Shown one piece after another: positions 11,553 through 23,159 of a stretch of DNA of 64,000 nt. How positions within the stretch are numbered: position 1 is the first letter of the stretch; the number at the start of each line of letters is the position of its first letter. Below the pieces are notes generated by a model. It made no database searches. It was given only the letters and a program-made list of their open reading frames with translations, and was not told the DNA's origin. Source of the DNA: Membranipora membranacea (taxonomy: Eukaryota; Bryozoa; Gymnolaemata; Cheilostomatida; Membraniporidae); assembly GCA_914767715.1 (NCBI GenBank), contig OU612073.1, forward strand, positions 3,718,001 through 3,782,000, read 5' to 3'. The translations under genes and the position numbers were made by a program.

Positions 11553-13973
11553 CTATTTGGTACACACTACACAGCTCAATGGTTGAAATGGATCGTAAGG
11601 TGGACACAGATTTATAGATGTATCTCCTGAACACGAAGTTTTGGTCAGTCTGAACAAGGTTCCTGCCTCAGTGAAACCAGAGGCTACACCAGGGTGGGTG
11701 GATACAGGATGTTCATCCATACATTCATAGGTAGACCTGTGATGCCTGTTACCATTTGTATGTGGAGTGCCATTTGGAAGCGTATTATAATCAGACACAA
11801 GGAATCCTTTATACTCAAGTGTCCAATCACTTGATGGGCACATAGTGGCAGCTGGAAACATGAATTTTGACACCCTTTGTTTAGCTTCACAAACAGCGCA
11901 TGGGAGTTGTGCTCCATACATTTTAGATCCAAAGACATCTGGCTTGGCCAAACTGTCTAACACGACTTTAGACAGAAAACTGTGCAGAACTTTGACCTGT
12001 TTATACTTAGGATCATACTGAGGATCAGAATGTAAACACCGAATGTTACTGCCTCCAGCAGGGCTTCTGAAATCAGCTCCAGCAGTGATTCCGTTGTAAA
12101 CCATCTTTGATGTCTCAGGACATTCTCTTCTTCCCCATCTGACATACAGAGAACCACCGTAGTTTGGAATAGCTGTCTGGAACCTTTGCCTTTCTACAAG
12201 TTAAATTAAATGAGGAATTGAGACCATTTATCTATGATAGTTTAAATATGGGTCTTTTGTAGGATGAGGACATCTTGGGGATGACACATTCATCAGCTTA
12301 GATGATCCCACCAGTTTAAGTATTCATATTTTTGCCAAAATGAGTTGAAGAGTATATCCTACTTAAGAGCATATGACTGCGTCCTTCCACTTGAATAACA
12401 CCCACACGATGAAACACACACATACACTCATTAGGTACTGTACAGAATATAAATGTAAGTTATCTCCTCTTTACCTTTCTCCACCTAAAGAGCCGCTGAG
12501 GTGTTGATAAATTTCTCGATAGAAGTCAGGCTGGGTACATCTCTTCCGTCCCTACCATCACGTCCCTACAATGTAGTAACCAGTAAATTGAAATTGACTG
12601 ATATCTTGTCTTCTGAATTAGAGGCGCATTGGAAACTATCGAAACGGACATTTCTTTTATTCGCCTATGTTGATTGGTCTTTTGATGAACATATATTAGT
12701 AAGTATGTCCCTAAAATATAGAAATGGAGTCAATTTGTAACACACCTCTGCTGTATTTGAGTCGCAGTCAGTAGGCAGGCTTTATGATGAAGAAAGGATA
12801 TTGTGGCCATGAAGTATTTGCCTGTCTTGGATATATATTAGGCTCCTAAGTACATCATAGGTTTCTTACAATACTGATAGGATGGTGGAATTAATATTTC
12901 ATGAAGTTGAAGTCACACTAATAAGATAGAATATTGAGAAATACTTTTTTTTCTAAGTTATCTACTAACCGGTGAACCAGGTGGTCCCCTCAGAGCTAAC
13001 TTCAGACTCTCTCCCGACAAGATTTCTCTCTTCTCTGGCTGTTGTTCCTCTTGCTGACTGGTCAAGTTATCAGATCTGAGCTTCTCCTCTAGATGAACCT
13101 CAGGCTTTAGATTCCTACCGTTGCCCTCTGTTCTTTATGAGTAGTGAAATCATAACAACTGATCGCACAATCATAATGATTATGGGAATGTTAATAATTA
13201 AGAACCAGTCCACAGTTCAAAGTTGAAAGATTATATTAGTTATGATGTAGACCTGTTAACGAGATCTTGTTGACAATTGCTGACAATAGTTCCTGATGTT
13301 CATGATTCAAATGTAGAGGAAAGATATAATAGTTTAGCCCTGTTTATTGGTCAAATCGACAACAGATCATCATTCTGCGCATGCTCAGCTCTGGGCATGA
13401 GCTGATCTCTGCAAAATTGAGCCTCGGAATTCCGAAGCCATCTGATTGGCTACCTGCTCTGGTGGTATGCTCTTCAATGCGAGCGGAATTGATATTGATA
13501 GTTATTCTCTCTTGTCACTATTAGCTGATTTTGATTGGCAGTTCATGCAGGGGCTATCCCATTCTCCCTGATCAAATTTTCTCTCAGAACCTAGACTAAA
13601 CTCATTGTTCTTGCACATGCGCAATTTAAAGTCACGCATGATTTATACTTAGCCTTACGACATCTACTTTGTGGTAACTACAGCCTAGTTTATCAGTGAT
13701 CTACATGCCCAGTCAGATCACGAGAGTCAGTATGACAGATCAAGCTACAGCTGTAGGAGTGAAGCTATATACTAATACAAAGCTGACTCAGGCACTACTC
13801 ACTGGAGATGTTTTCACATGCTGATTACATCCGTCAAACTTTTCCCGCTCTAAAACAGTGATTCTGTGATTGAAGTGAAAGGCTCCAGCAGATAGCACAA
13901 CTGTCAGCACCACATGATAAGCTATGGTGCTTGCAGTCCAGGTATTAAACCTGCTGCATCCTTCTGTCGCCAT
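11553..13973 (-). pseudogene. Short-chain collagen C4-like gene C2, broken by a nonsense codon
   Basis: Same four-exon plan as C1: 13973-13803, 13125-12970, 12565-12475, 12193-11553. Exon 1 encodes MATEGCSRFNTW and the membrane anchor; exon 4 is full length, with all ten cysteines of its paralogues. Two defects are visible. In exon 3 the Tyr codon of ALYV has become TAG (12485-12487), cutting the protein just after the collagen triplets and before the Cys-rich domain. At the start of exon 2 a two-base loss removes the acceptor used in C1; only an AG six bases further in (before GGC at 13125) keeps frame, costing about three residues. The intact exon 4 suggests recent inactivation, gene conversion from C4, or expression through an alternative exon. 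A sequencing error at the one base is the other explanation. Confidence 0.8.
13371..13734. mobile_element. 364-bp non-autonomous element, copy 1 (C2 intron 1)
   Basis: Begins CATTCTGCGCATGC and ends GAGTCAGTATG. Flanked by ACAGATCAT and ACAGATCAA, an 8-of-9 direct repeat. Copy 2 at 17313-17676 has exactly the same length. There is no coding capacity. Terminal inverted similarity is limited to CAT-CTG. Confidence 0.8.
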
Positions 13974-14549
13974 GTTCAAGCACAGGTTAGTGGTAGACTG
14001 ATCTCATCGAAACTTTATGCGCAGGTTAGTCCAGGTCTTGCTTAGGTGAATCAAGGGGTATAAACATTGCTTGGGAACGGTCAAGTGATAGGTTGTGACA
14101 GGAATATAAGCCTAACAAGGTCTTACAGTGAATCAAAACACCACGGGTCAATAAAAAGGGCAACTCTAGTTTTGGTCACTTCCATGAATTTTCCGGTGGT
14201 GGCTAAAATAATAGCTATTTGGTGTTGATGTATCACAACAGAAATCAAAGACTTTAATTTTGGTGATATAAAACTTTGTCTGCTCATGAGGCAATCAACT
14301 GAAGATAATATCCTTAGACCCTTTGATGGTGTCGCTGGCTTTTGTTCTCCTATCTGGTTCAGATTCACTCATATCCGGACATTTGCTAGTAACTTCATTA
14401 GCCACCGTATTTCATAGATGTGGCCAATCAGATCTAGTAATCTACCGAATATAACGCAGGCCAGGTAACAACCAGTTTTATTTGTTTCTGAAGAAATATT
14501 ATAAATACATATATTTATATCTTGTCTTCTGAATTGAATGTATATCACA
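13974..14549. other. Intergenic between C2 and C3
   Basis: No gene seen. Parts match the other intergenic spacers of the array (the CCTTAGACCCTTTGATGG block at about 14309 recurs at 11327 and 17790), so this is the third copy of a shared 3' flank, more diverged than the other two. Confidence 0.6.
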
Positions 14550-16784
14550 CTATTTGGTACACACTACACAGCTCAATGGTTGATATGGATCGTAAGGTGG
14601 GCACAGGTTTATAGATGTATCTCCTGAACACGAAGTTTTGGTCAGTCTGAACAAGGTTCCCCCCTCAGTGAAACCAGATGCTACACCAGGGTGGGTGGAT
14701 ACAGGATATTCATCCATGCATTCATAGGTAGACCTGGAGTGCCTATTACCATCCCTATGGAGAGTGCCATCTGGATTCATATTATAATCAGACATGAGGA
14801 ATCCTTTATACTCAAGTGTCCAATCACTTGATGGGCACATGGTGGCAGCAGGAAACATAAACTTTGAAACCCTTTGTTTGGCTTCGCAAACGGCACATGG
14901 TAGTTGGGCTCGCGCCATTTCAGCTCCGAAGGACGAACTTTCTAACACAACCTTAGACAAAACGCTGACCAAAACTTTGACCTGTTTGTACTTGGGATCA
15001 TACTGAGGGTCAGAGGGTAAACACTGAATGTTAGTTCCTCCAGCAGGGCTTCTAAAGTCAGACCCAGCGGCGATTCCATTGTAAACCAGCTTTGATGTCT
15101 CGGGACATTCTCTTCTTCCCCATCTGACATACAGAGAACCACCGTAGTTTGGAATAGCTGTCTGGAACCTTTGCCATTCTACGAGTGTAATAATATGATA
15201 ACCAGTCAGAACAGTATTCTTTCGAGTTTCATAGTTTAATGACTTGAAAATAAGGGCTCTCTTCAGAGTGAGGTTGATTTGTAGGTGATATGGTTCAATT
15301 GATTTATCCATCTAGGATAACTCGGAAACATCAACATTCTAGGAGTGGGGCATTAGGCTTTGGATAACACTGAAATCTTGCCTATATACTTAAATATACA
15401 CCGATATACTTCAAATCTGTTCCTGATGGATATAATCCACTTACTCCATGTTTGTCAATATAGAGAAAAGGCCAAGCATACTTAATGATAGATAAAAAGT
15501 TACACAGCTTGTGCTCGAGCGGGGGGGGGGGGGGTGGACACGGAATTACGCAAACATTTCCTTCTCACCCGATAGGGGTGAACTACCATAATGGAGAGAA
15601 AGAACTTGGGATTTGAAAAGCACTTGCACTATTGATATAGCCCATGTCCCTCTTCCATCGACAACAAAACTCATCATGACTAACAAACACATCTCTTTGC
15701 TTGGAGCTGCATATAGATAAAAAGAAAACTTTTCCACTTTACCTTTCTGTACATAAAGAGCTGCTGAGGTGTTGATAAACTTCTCGATAGAAGCCAGGCT
15801 GGGTGCATCTTTTCCGTCTCTACCATCGCGTCCCTGCAATGTAGCAACCAATAAATTGTAAGAGAATAGACACTTTCTTCTGAAACAGAAATCTTTCTTT
15901 TTTTGCTTGATTTTGGTTGTTTGATGAACATGATTATATTAAGTTAGTATGTCCCCATTGCAGAAACGGAGTCAATCTGTGACAAATCTTTGTTGTATTT
16001 GAGTCACAGTCAGTAGGCAGGCTTTATGATAGAGGAAGGATATTGGGTCAATGAAGTTTCTGCCTGCTATGGCACTTACATAACAAACAACGGGTTTAGT
16101 ACAATACTAAGAGGACGGTGAAATTAATATTCAGTAAAATTGATGTCACACTAGTAGGATAGAATACTGAGTAATATTTGGAAAGTATGAGCATAAGGTC
16201 GCTGATATATCCACTCACTGGTGATCCAGGTGATCCAGGAGGTCCCCTCAGAGCTAACTTCAGACTCTCTCCTGATAAGACCTCTCTCTTCTCTGGCTGT
16301 TGTTCCTCGTGTTGACTGGTCAGGTTCTCAGATTTGAGTGCTTTCTCGAGATGGACCTCAGGCTTTAGATTCCTATCGCTACCCTCTGTTACCTTTATTA
16401 GTAGTGAAATCATAACAACTCATTACATGATGTCGTCATGTCATCATCATATGCTCGTGGGAATATTAACAATTAAGACCAATACCAATGTTCACAATCC
16501 CTGAATTTGTAATAATGATGTGATGTTGTGAACCTGGTAACGGGGTGTAGTTGACAAGAGGTCCTGTTGTTCACATTTCATACTAATATAATACTGAAAG
16601 ATGCACTACTCACTGGAGATGATTCCACATTCTGATTGCATCCATGAAACTTTTGTCGCTCTAAAACACTGATTCTATGATTGAAGTGAAAGGCTCCAGC
16701 AAATATCAAAACTGTTAATACCAAATGATAGGCTATGGTGCTTGCAGTCCAGGAATTAAACCTGTTGCCTCCCTCTGTCGCCAT
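14550..16784 (-). CDS. Membrane-anchored short-chain collagen (C4-like), gene C3
   Basis: Exons on minus: 16784-16614, 16392-16219, 15833-15743, 15178-14550 (stop), 354 residues. Same plan as C1: cytoplasmic tail, signal anchor, Glu-rich linker, collagen triplets, Cys-rich C4-type domain with ten cysteines. It has one triplet more than C1 (GPP GSP GSP GRD GRD GKD), through a 9-bp repeat in exon 2, and is four residues shorter in exon 4, in the loop before CAVCEA, where C1 reads DSLAKPDVFG. Exons 1-3 and introns are nearly identical to C1, so the copy is recent or has been homogenised. Role as for C1: a cell-surface matrix protein, likely trimerising through the triplets, though six triplets alone would make a very weak helix. 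Confidence 0.9.
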
Positions 16785-18019
16785 GTTCAAGCACAGGTTA
16801 GTGGTAGACTGATCTCACCGGCTCTATGTGCACAGGTTAGTCAAGGGCCTGCTTAGGTGAATCACAGGGTTTGAACATTGCTTGGGAACAAACAGTTGTG
16901 TGCAAGTGATATGTTGTATGGATTTATATTACAGTTTAAAACGAGTATACAAGCCTTACAAGGTCTCACTGTGAACCAAAAAAATTTAGGTCAAAATGAT
17001 GAGCAACTCTAGTTTTGGTTATTTCCATGAATTTTCCTATGGTGGCTAACAGAATACCTAACACCACAGAAGTCAAAGATTCAATTCTGGCGATATAAAT
17101 ATTTATCTGCACATAGGCAATCATCTGACTATAATATCCTTAAACTCTTATCATAGAATGGAAATATAAGCATAACCCTATCCAATCAAAACACTCAACA
17201 CAGGGGCTGATCTGACAATGATCTTATTGGCTGTCCCTACTAGCATGCAGAATGTGGCCTCGGAAATTGTCTTGTTTACAAAACTGCAAACGGTAAGAAT
17301 ATACCTTCAGTGCATTCTGCGCATGCTCAGCTCTGGGCATGAGCTGATCTCTGCAAAATTGAGTCTCGGAATTCCGAAGCCATCTGATTGGCTACCTGCT
17401 CTGGTGACATACTCCCAAAAGCGTGCGGATTTGTTATTGATAGTTATCATCTCTTGTCATTATTAGCTGACTTTGATAGACAGTTTATGCAGGGGATATC
17501 CCATTTCCCTTTTCCAAAGTTGCAATCAGAACCCAAACTAAACTCATTGTTCTTGCACATGCGCAAATTCAAGTCACGCATGATACATACTTAGCCTTAC
17601 GACATTCTCTTTGTGGTAATGATAGCTTAGTTTATCAGTGATCTACATGCCCAGTCAGATCACGAGAGTCAGTATGCCTTCAGTGTTAATGATTTTGGGC
17701 ATTTCTAGAAATGCTTCTGGCTATTTCTGCAAGTCCTTTGTTTGACAAAAGATATCTAATTATGCTATTCCAGATCTGGCTTTCAATGCCTTAGACCCTT
17801 TGATGGTGTCGCTGCCTATTGTTCTTCACTCTGGTTCAGATTCACTCATGTGTGCACCTTTGCTAGAAACTTCATTAGCCACCGTATTTCACAGATGTGG
17901 CCAACCAAATCTAGTAATTTACCAAATGCAGGCCAGGTAACAACCAGTATGGTTTTTATTTGTTTCCGAAGAATTATGTTATAAATTTATTTTGTCTTCT
18001 GAGTTGAATGTGTATCACA
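16785..18019. other. Intergenic between C3 and C4
   Basis: Copy of the C1-C2 spacer, interrupted by the 364-bp element. C3's promoter side matches C1's. The C4 3' flank, with AATAAA on minus at 17986-17991, matches C2's. Confidence 0.75.
17313..17676. mobile_element. 364-bp non-autonomous element, copy 2, with 9-bp target duplication
   Basis: Flanked on both sides by CCTTCAGTG (17304-17312 and 17677-17685). The sister spacer has a single CCTTCAGTG at 11211-11219 with matching sequence on both sides, i.e. the empty site. This directly shows insertion after the block duplication. The 8-9-bp duplication suits hAT or Mutator-like transposases, but the ends are too weak to assign. Confidence 0.9.
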
Positions 18020-21000
18020 CTATTTGGTACACACTACACAGCTCAATGGTTGAAATGGATCGTAAGGTGGACACAGATTTATAGATGTATCTCCTGAACA
18101 CGAAGTTTTGGTCAGTCTGAACAAGGTTCCCGCCTCAGTGAAACCAGAGGCTACACCAGGGTGGGTGGATACAGGATGTTCATCCATACATTCATAGGTA
18201 GACCTGTGATGCCTGTTACCATTTGTATGTGGAGTGCCATTTGGAAGCATATTATAATCAGACATGAGAAATCCTTTATACTCAAGTGTCCAATCACTTG
18301 ATGGGCATTTGGTGGCAGCTGGAAACATGAATTTTGACACCCTTTGTTTGGCTTCACAAACAGCACATGGTAGTTGTGCTCTAAACATATCAGCTCCAAA
18401 CACATCTGGCTGGGCCAAATTCTCTAACACGACTTTAGACAGAAAACTGTGCAGCACTTGGACCTGCTTGTACTTGGGATCATACTCAGGGTCGGAGGGT
18501 AAACACTGAATATTACTTCCTCCAGCAGAGCTTCTAAAGTCAGACCCAGCAGCGATTCCATTGTAAACTAGCTTTGATGTCTCCGTACATTCTCTTCTTC
18601 CCCATCTGACATACAGAGAGCCACCATAGCTCGGTATAGCTGTCTGGAACCTTCTCCATTCTACAGGTGAAATTGAATAATAACGATTAAATGTAAATAA
18701 GGGCTCTACGCAGGGTGCAACTGTATTGAAACTGTTTGAGGCTGTTTTAAGGGTGACCCGATTTAATTTATCAAACAATCTAAGATAACTCTGAACTCTC
18801 ACCCTTTAAAGCTATTATGATTATCAAGACTAACAGACACAACACTTGGCGGAACCACACTCATTTAGTACAGTACATGAAAAACTTAGTTAAAGTGCTT
18901 GTAAAGGAAACAGGTTTTTGGTATCAGTCTAGAGCTCTCAGTCTAGTTTAGAACATTATGCTATGTCCAAAAGCAGCCTGTGGCCCAGTTAAGAACTATT
19001 TTCACTCAAAGTTGGGATGAGAAGGTACTAAAAAGGTACTATTTTTCTCCTTTGGAGTTGTGATCACTTGTAGAAAATAGTACCTTTTTAGTACCTTAGA
19101 TTATAATGGGAATATACAGTATCTCGTAAATAAGACTTTTTGTTATGACACAGTGGTTTTGATATTCCCTTTGTACAATATTAAACCACACAGAATTTAT
19201 CTATTGAATGAATGAGTGAGTACAATGCAAAGTTAATCTGTCCCATGTTATGTGGCTTAGCTGGTAAAATGGGATAGTGTATAAAATTTCATAATTGAAT
19301 GACAAAGCAAACGATTGAAATCAAGCACGGCAAAAATTACAACGCTAGCTCATCCGACAGCGAGAGTGAAAATTGTAGGGAGATTAACAGATCCAGTGAG
19401 AGCGAGATTGAATATCATTCAGGAGGCAATTGAGTCCATGTGATTATCATAGGGAAAATGTCCCTGAGGTAGTCACACCAATGAACTTAGTTCATTGGTC
19501 ACACCACTAAGTTTAAATCTGTATGATTTCGGCCACTTGAAATAACCCACAGTGCTTTGACAGATACAACATTTTCTGTTAACCATGGTTACTGCTCAAG
19601 ATAGAAATTGGCCATATAAAGGCAGATCAATACATGGCTAAAGTATTTCAAGGTTGTGTTTATATTTATTTGATGAATAAATGAGATTGTGGCTACATGG
19701 ATTGTATTGAAGATTATAAATACTAAGATATGACATTCCAATCAAACTCTGTCTTCAGCCGTTATGCTTTATGATTAGTGGCTTTCAATAGAATTTCAAT
19801 GGAAGATACAAAATTTACACATGTAGACTGGATGTTTTTCTAATTTGCACAAAAATCTAAAATAATTTGTTTTTAAATCTGACATTTCAGGCATTAGGAT
19901 GATGTTAAAATCCAAAGCATGCGATGATTAATACTGAGTGATTTGAAGTTTTGAGAATCTTTACAACAATTTTTGCAAATATTCTGATGTTTGGACTCAC
20001 AAGATTTGCTCGGGTAAACTTTGTTGTTTACATCAAAAACTGGAATTTACAAGTCACAAAGTAAATTGAAGTAAATAAAATTGTCATCTAGTTATTTCGG
20101 ACTTCAGGGTGATGAAAAATGTAAATGAATTTGACTGCCTCCTAAAGAGAGGAGTATTGATAATCGTGTAAGCAGTGTAATACCTTGAGAAACTTTCTAT
20201 ATTATTTTACATCAGATCTTGACCATCTGTGCATCACAGATACTCAGCACATCTAAACATGGACTATCAATATTACTGACTGAGTGCAGCATGCCATATG
20301 AGAGCCTATGTCAAAGCACACATCAGTCACATAGGAAATTAATTTGTCGAGTTTTTGAGTTATTTCATCAGTATGGATCTTATTTGGGGGGCTAGTGTGG
20401 GATATTATCGCAAGATTTGGTACTAACCATAAAGCATTGTATGGACCATTTTTAGGTAAATCTGAAATAAGCAAGGCTTTGTCAGCAGGAAGAATCCATT
20501 GCTCCAGTGTAATCTTATTTAAACAGAGCAAACAAGCGCAGCGGTATGAAATGAAAATCACTCGCTTGAGAAGCTGTGGACAGGGAATGGGTCATGTACA
20601 GTCAGTATTTATAATCTTTGGTACAGTGGTTCTTCTAATCTCTTCTTCAACATGGGCTCATAACAGAAATGAAGGTTGTTTTGATTAGCGGGTCTCAACT
20701 CATTAAATTTGAACTTTAATGTCATCGACAGACTTGTGAGTGACTTGGTCATGTATTTGCAAAAGTTGTTATCTAACCACAATAGTCACTAATATTACTG
20801 TATTTCCCCCATAATAGGCTCATTACAAATCGCCTGGACAAGTTGGGCTGTGCATGAGTAGGCAACTCAATAGTGTTAACTTATAACCCCCAAACCTACC
20901 AGACCAAGTAACCCTGAAGACTTATTTTTCATGCAAATGCATGTGTGATAGCTGTCTTAATCTCAATTCAAGCTCAAAAATGATACCAAGAACCCTGTTC

Positions 21001-22209
21001 CTTTACAAACACTTTAAACTTTACCTTTCTCCACATAAAGAGCTGCTGAAGAGTTGATAAATCTCTCAATAGAAGCTAGGCTGGGTGCATCTCTTCTGTC
21101 CCTACCATCACGTCCCTAAAATTAAATCAAAATTAATGAAACAAATGTATGACTTTTGATTTCTAAAATTTATAAGAATGTGGGATGAATGGATGGTAGA
21201 TTGCTATATCAATAGATCGCTGAGAATACTGGTTTTTGGATGTACATGTTGCAGGTAGGAAGTTACCTATGGCTATAGTCATGTAAAGTATGACTTTTGA
21301 CAGGCTTATAATAAGATTCCTCCAGTAATGTTTTACCGGTTTTGGTAAAATCTAAATACCTTGTTGACCCTATGGTCGTTCTATGGTAGACTCTGCTCTT
21401 CTCAGATGTACCATAGGATGATAACTGTGCATGAAATCGATATAGCATTAAACTGAATATGAGAAGGAAAATATGATAAAAATTAAAATGCTTGGGATGT
21501 TTTGCTCTGTCTCTCCGGCTGGCGAGCCTTCTAGTCGGGCAATCTATCGCGCTATCTTACTATCTATGTATTTCCCTTTGATACAGTTCTACTTATTTAA
21601 GTTTTTATAGTGTGCAAAAAAACACATTAAAAACATGAGTCTCTAAGGTGATTACTAACCGGTGAACCAGGTGGTCCCCTCAAAGCTAACCTCAGACTCT
21701 CTCCTGATAAGATTTCTCTCTCATCTAGCTGTGGTTCCTTGTGTTGACTGGTCAAGTTATCAGCTCTGACGCCTTCCTCTAGATTGACCTCAGGCTTTGG
21801 ATTCCTTTCCCTGCTTTCTGCCAACAACTGTAAGATAAATGTTAAAAACTGATTATAATACCATGTCGTCAATAAAATTAAGACAATATGACCCAAACTG
21901 ATCCTCATAAACAGTTAATAAATTAAGGTGATGGTGTAGACCTGTCGCTGAGTTCTAGTTATAATGAGTTCCTGTAGTCCATCATGTTCAAATGTTGAAA
22001 GGAGATACTTGTACCAAGCCGACAGATGCACTACTCACTTGTGACTTCTCAACATGCTTACTGCACCCATCAGACCTTTGCCGCTCTAAAACACTGATTC
22101 TATGATTAAAGTGGAAAGCTCCTGCAAATAGCACAACTGTCAGCACTACATGATATGCTATGGTGCTAGCAGTCCAGGCATTAAACCTGTTGCCCCCTCC
22201 TGTCGCCAT
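18020..22209 (-). CDS. Membrane-anchored short-chain collagen (C4-like), gene C4
   Basis: Exons on minus: 22209-22039, 21827-21660, 21115-21025, 18660-18020 (stop), 356 residues. MATGGGNRFNAW leads the same signal anchor (AYHVVLTVVLFAGAF). The linker is the most diverged of the four (LLAESRERNPKPEV). The triplets are GPP GSP GRD GRD followed by RRD, so the last Gly is lost. Exon 4 has EWRRFQTAIPSYGG, WGRRECTE and ten cysteines, and is closest to C2's exon 4. The last intron is 2.36 kb, far longer than in C1-C3, and carries hairpin repeats. Function as for C1. Its 5' flank (22210-23159) is the outer edge of the array and shows no other gene. Confidence 0.88.
19022..19097. repeat. Perfect 24-bp inverted repeat (hairpin)
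   Basis: Arms 19022-19045 and 19074-19097 are exact reverse complements with a 28-base loop. Each arm contains GGTACTA twice. Lies in C4 intron 3; MITE-like. Confidence 0.85.
19477..19499. repeat. Short palindrome, CCAATGAAC family
   Basis: ACCAATGAACT and AGTTCATTGGT around one central T. The same arm sequence recurs at 25567-25600. Confidence 0.7.
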
Positions 22210-23159
22210 GTTCAAGCCAACTTTCGGCAGGTTGTTTTTAATTGTGATCTGAGGTTAGTCTGGGGACTGCATAGGTGTATCAAGGGGATTTCAACAAAGC
22301 TTGTGAACAGACAGATGTATAATTTTGATAAGTCAAATAATGTGTGCCACTGCCAAATAGGAGTAATAACTTCAAGGTTATTTGTGTATATCAAATTGGG
22401 ACCAGTTAGATGCCATGTTATGTTCCACTCAAATACACGCTTGTAAATTTTGATAGATTGGAGTAGTTGCTATAAGCAAAAGAACAAGAATAAAATAATC
22501 AGAATGTTTGCCTGGAGAAATATGTCGCCATCCATATCTAGATTTTACGGGCACTGTCTCTATCATGGGCATACAAATCCTAATAAAGCCTGAAATGTAC
22601 CTCTTACTGAGCCTGTCCTGACAAACTATGTGGGGGGGGGACAAGGATTGTCCACTCTAGTCGAGAAGTCGATCATTGTTATTTCACTGGTGTTCATCTG
22701 CTTTGTCAACATAGAAGGGCAAAGGGCCTAGAGGGCGAACAGTGGATGTGGTCTGGAGGGTGACCACCATTAGAATCAAGGTCAAATACCAATACACCAG
22801 AGTTCACAAATCCAGAAGCCATGAGTACCGTAAAAAGATTTCAATTTGGTGGTATCAAACATGATTTAATTCATAAAATATATGTTTGGATGGCTTTACA
22901 TAAGCCATAGCATTTTTAGATAAAAACATCAGCATCCCCTTTCACCGCAGAATTGTATCAATTGGCTTAACACTACCAAATACTCATTAAGTGGCGCAGC
23001 ACTACCGGTTCTATAACCTATCTATATTGTGAGTTTTTTCTTCAAATCAGTCATGAGTATGGCTCAGTAAATTATTTCAGTTGCTCTTCATAATTCATCC
23101 TTCTCTTTGCATCCCAAGAGTTCATATGTAATGGAGAAAGTTCATTGCCAATCAGTCAG
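22210..23159. other. Intergenic between C4 start and AKR1 stop
   Basis: Contains C4's presumed promoter and AKR1's 3' untranslated region. A poly-G stretch at about 22632-22640. No gene or clear core promoter seen. Confidence 0.55.

Larger units (their letters stand above)
18661..21024. other. Long third intron of C4
   Basis: Holds the two hairpins above and a 28-base stretch (20595-20622) shared with 58116-58143. No coding region recognised; a 97-codon plus-strand frame at 20395-20688 has no recognisable motif. Confidence 0.6.
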
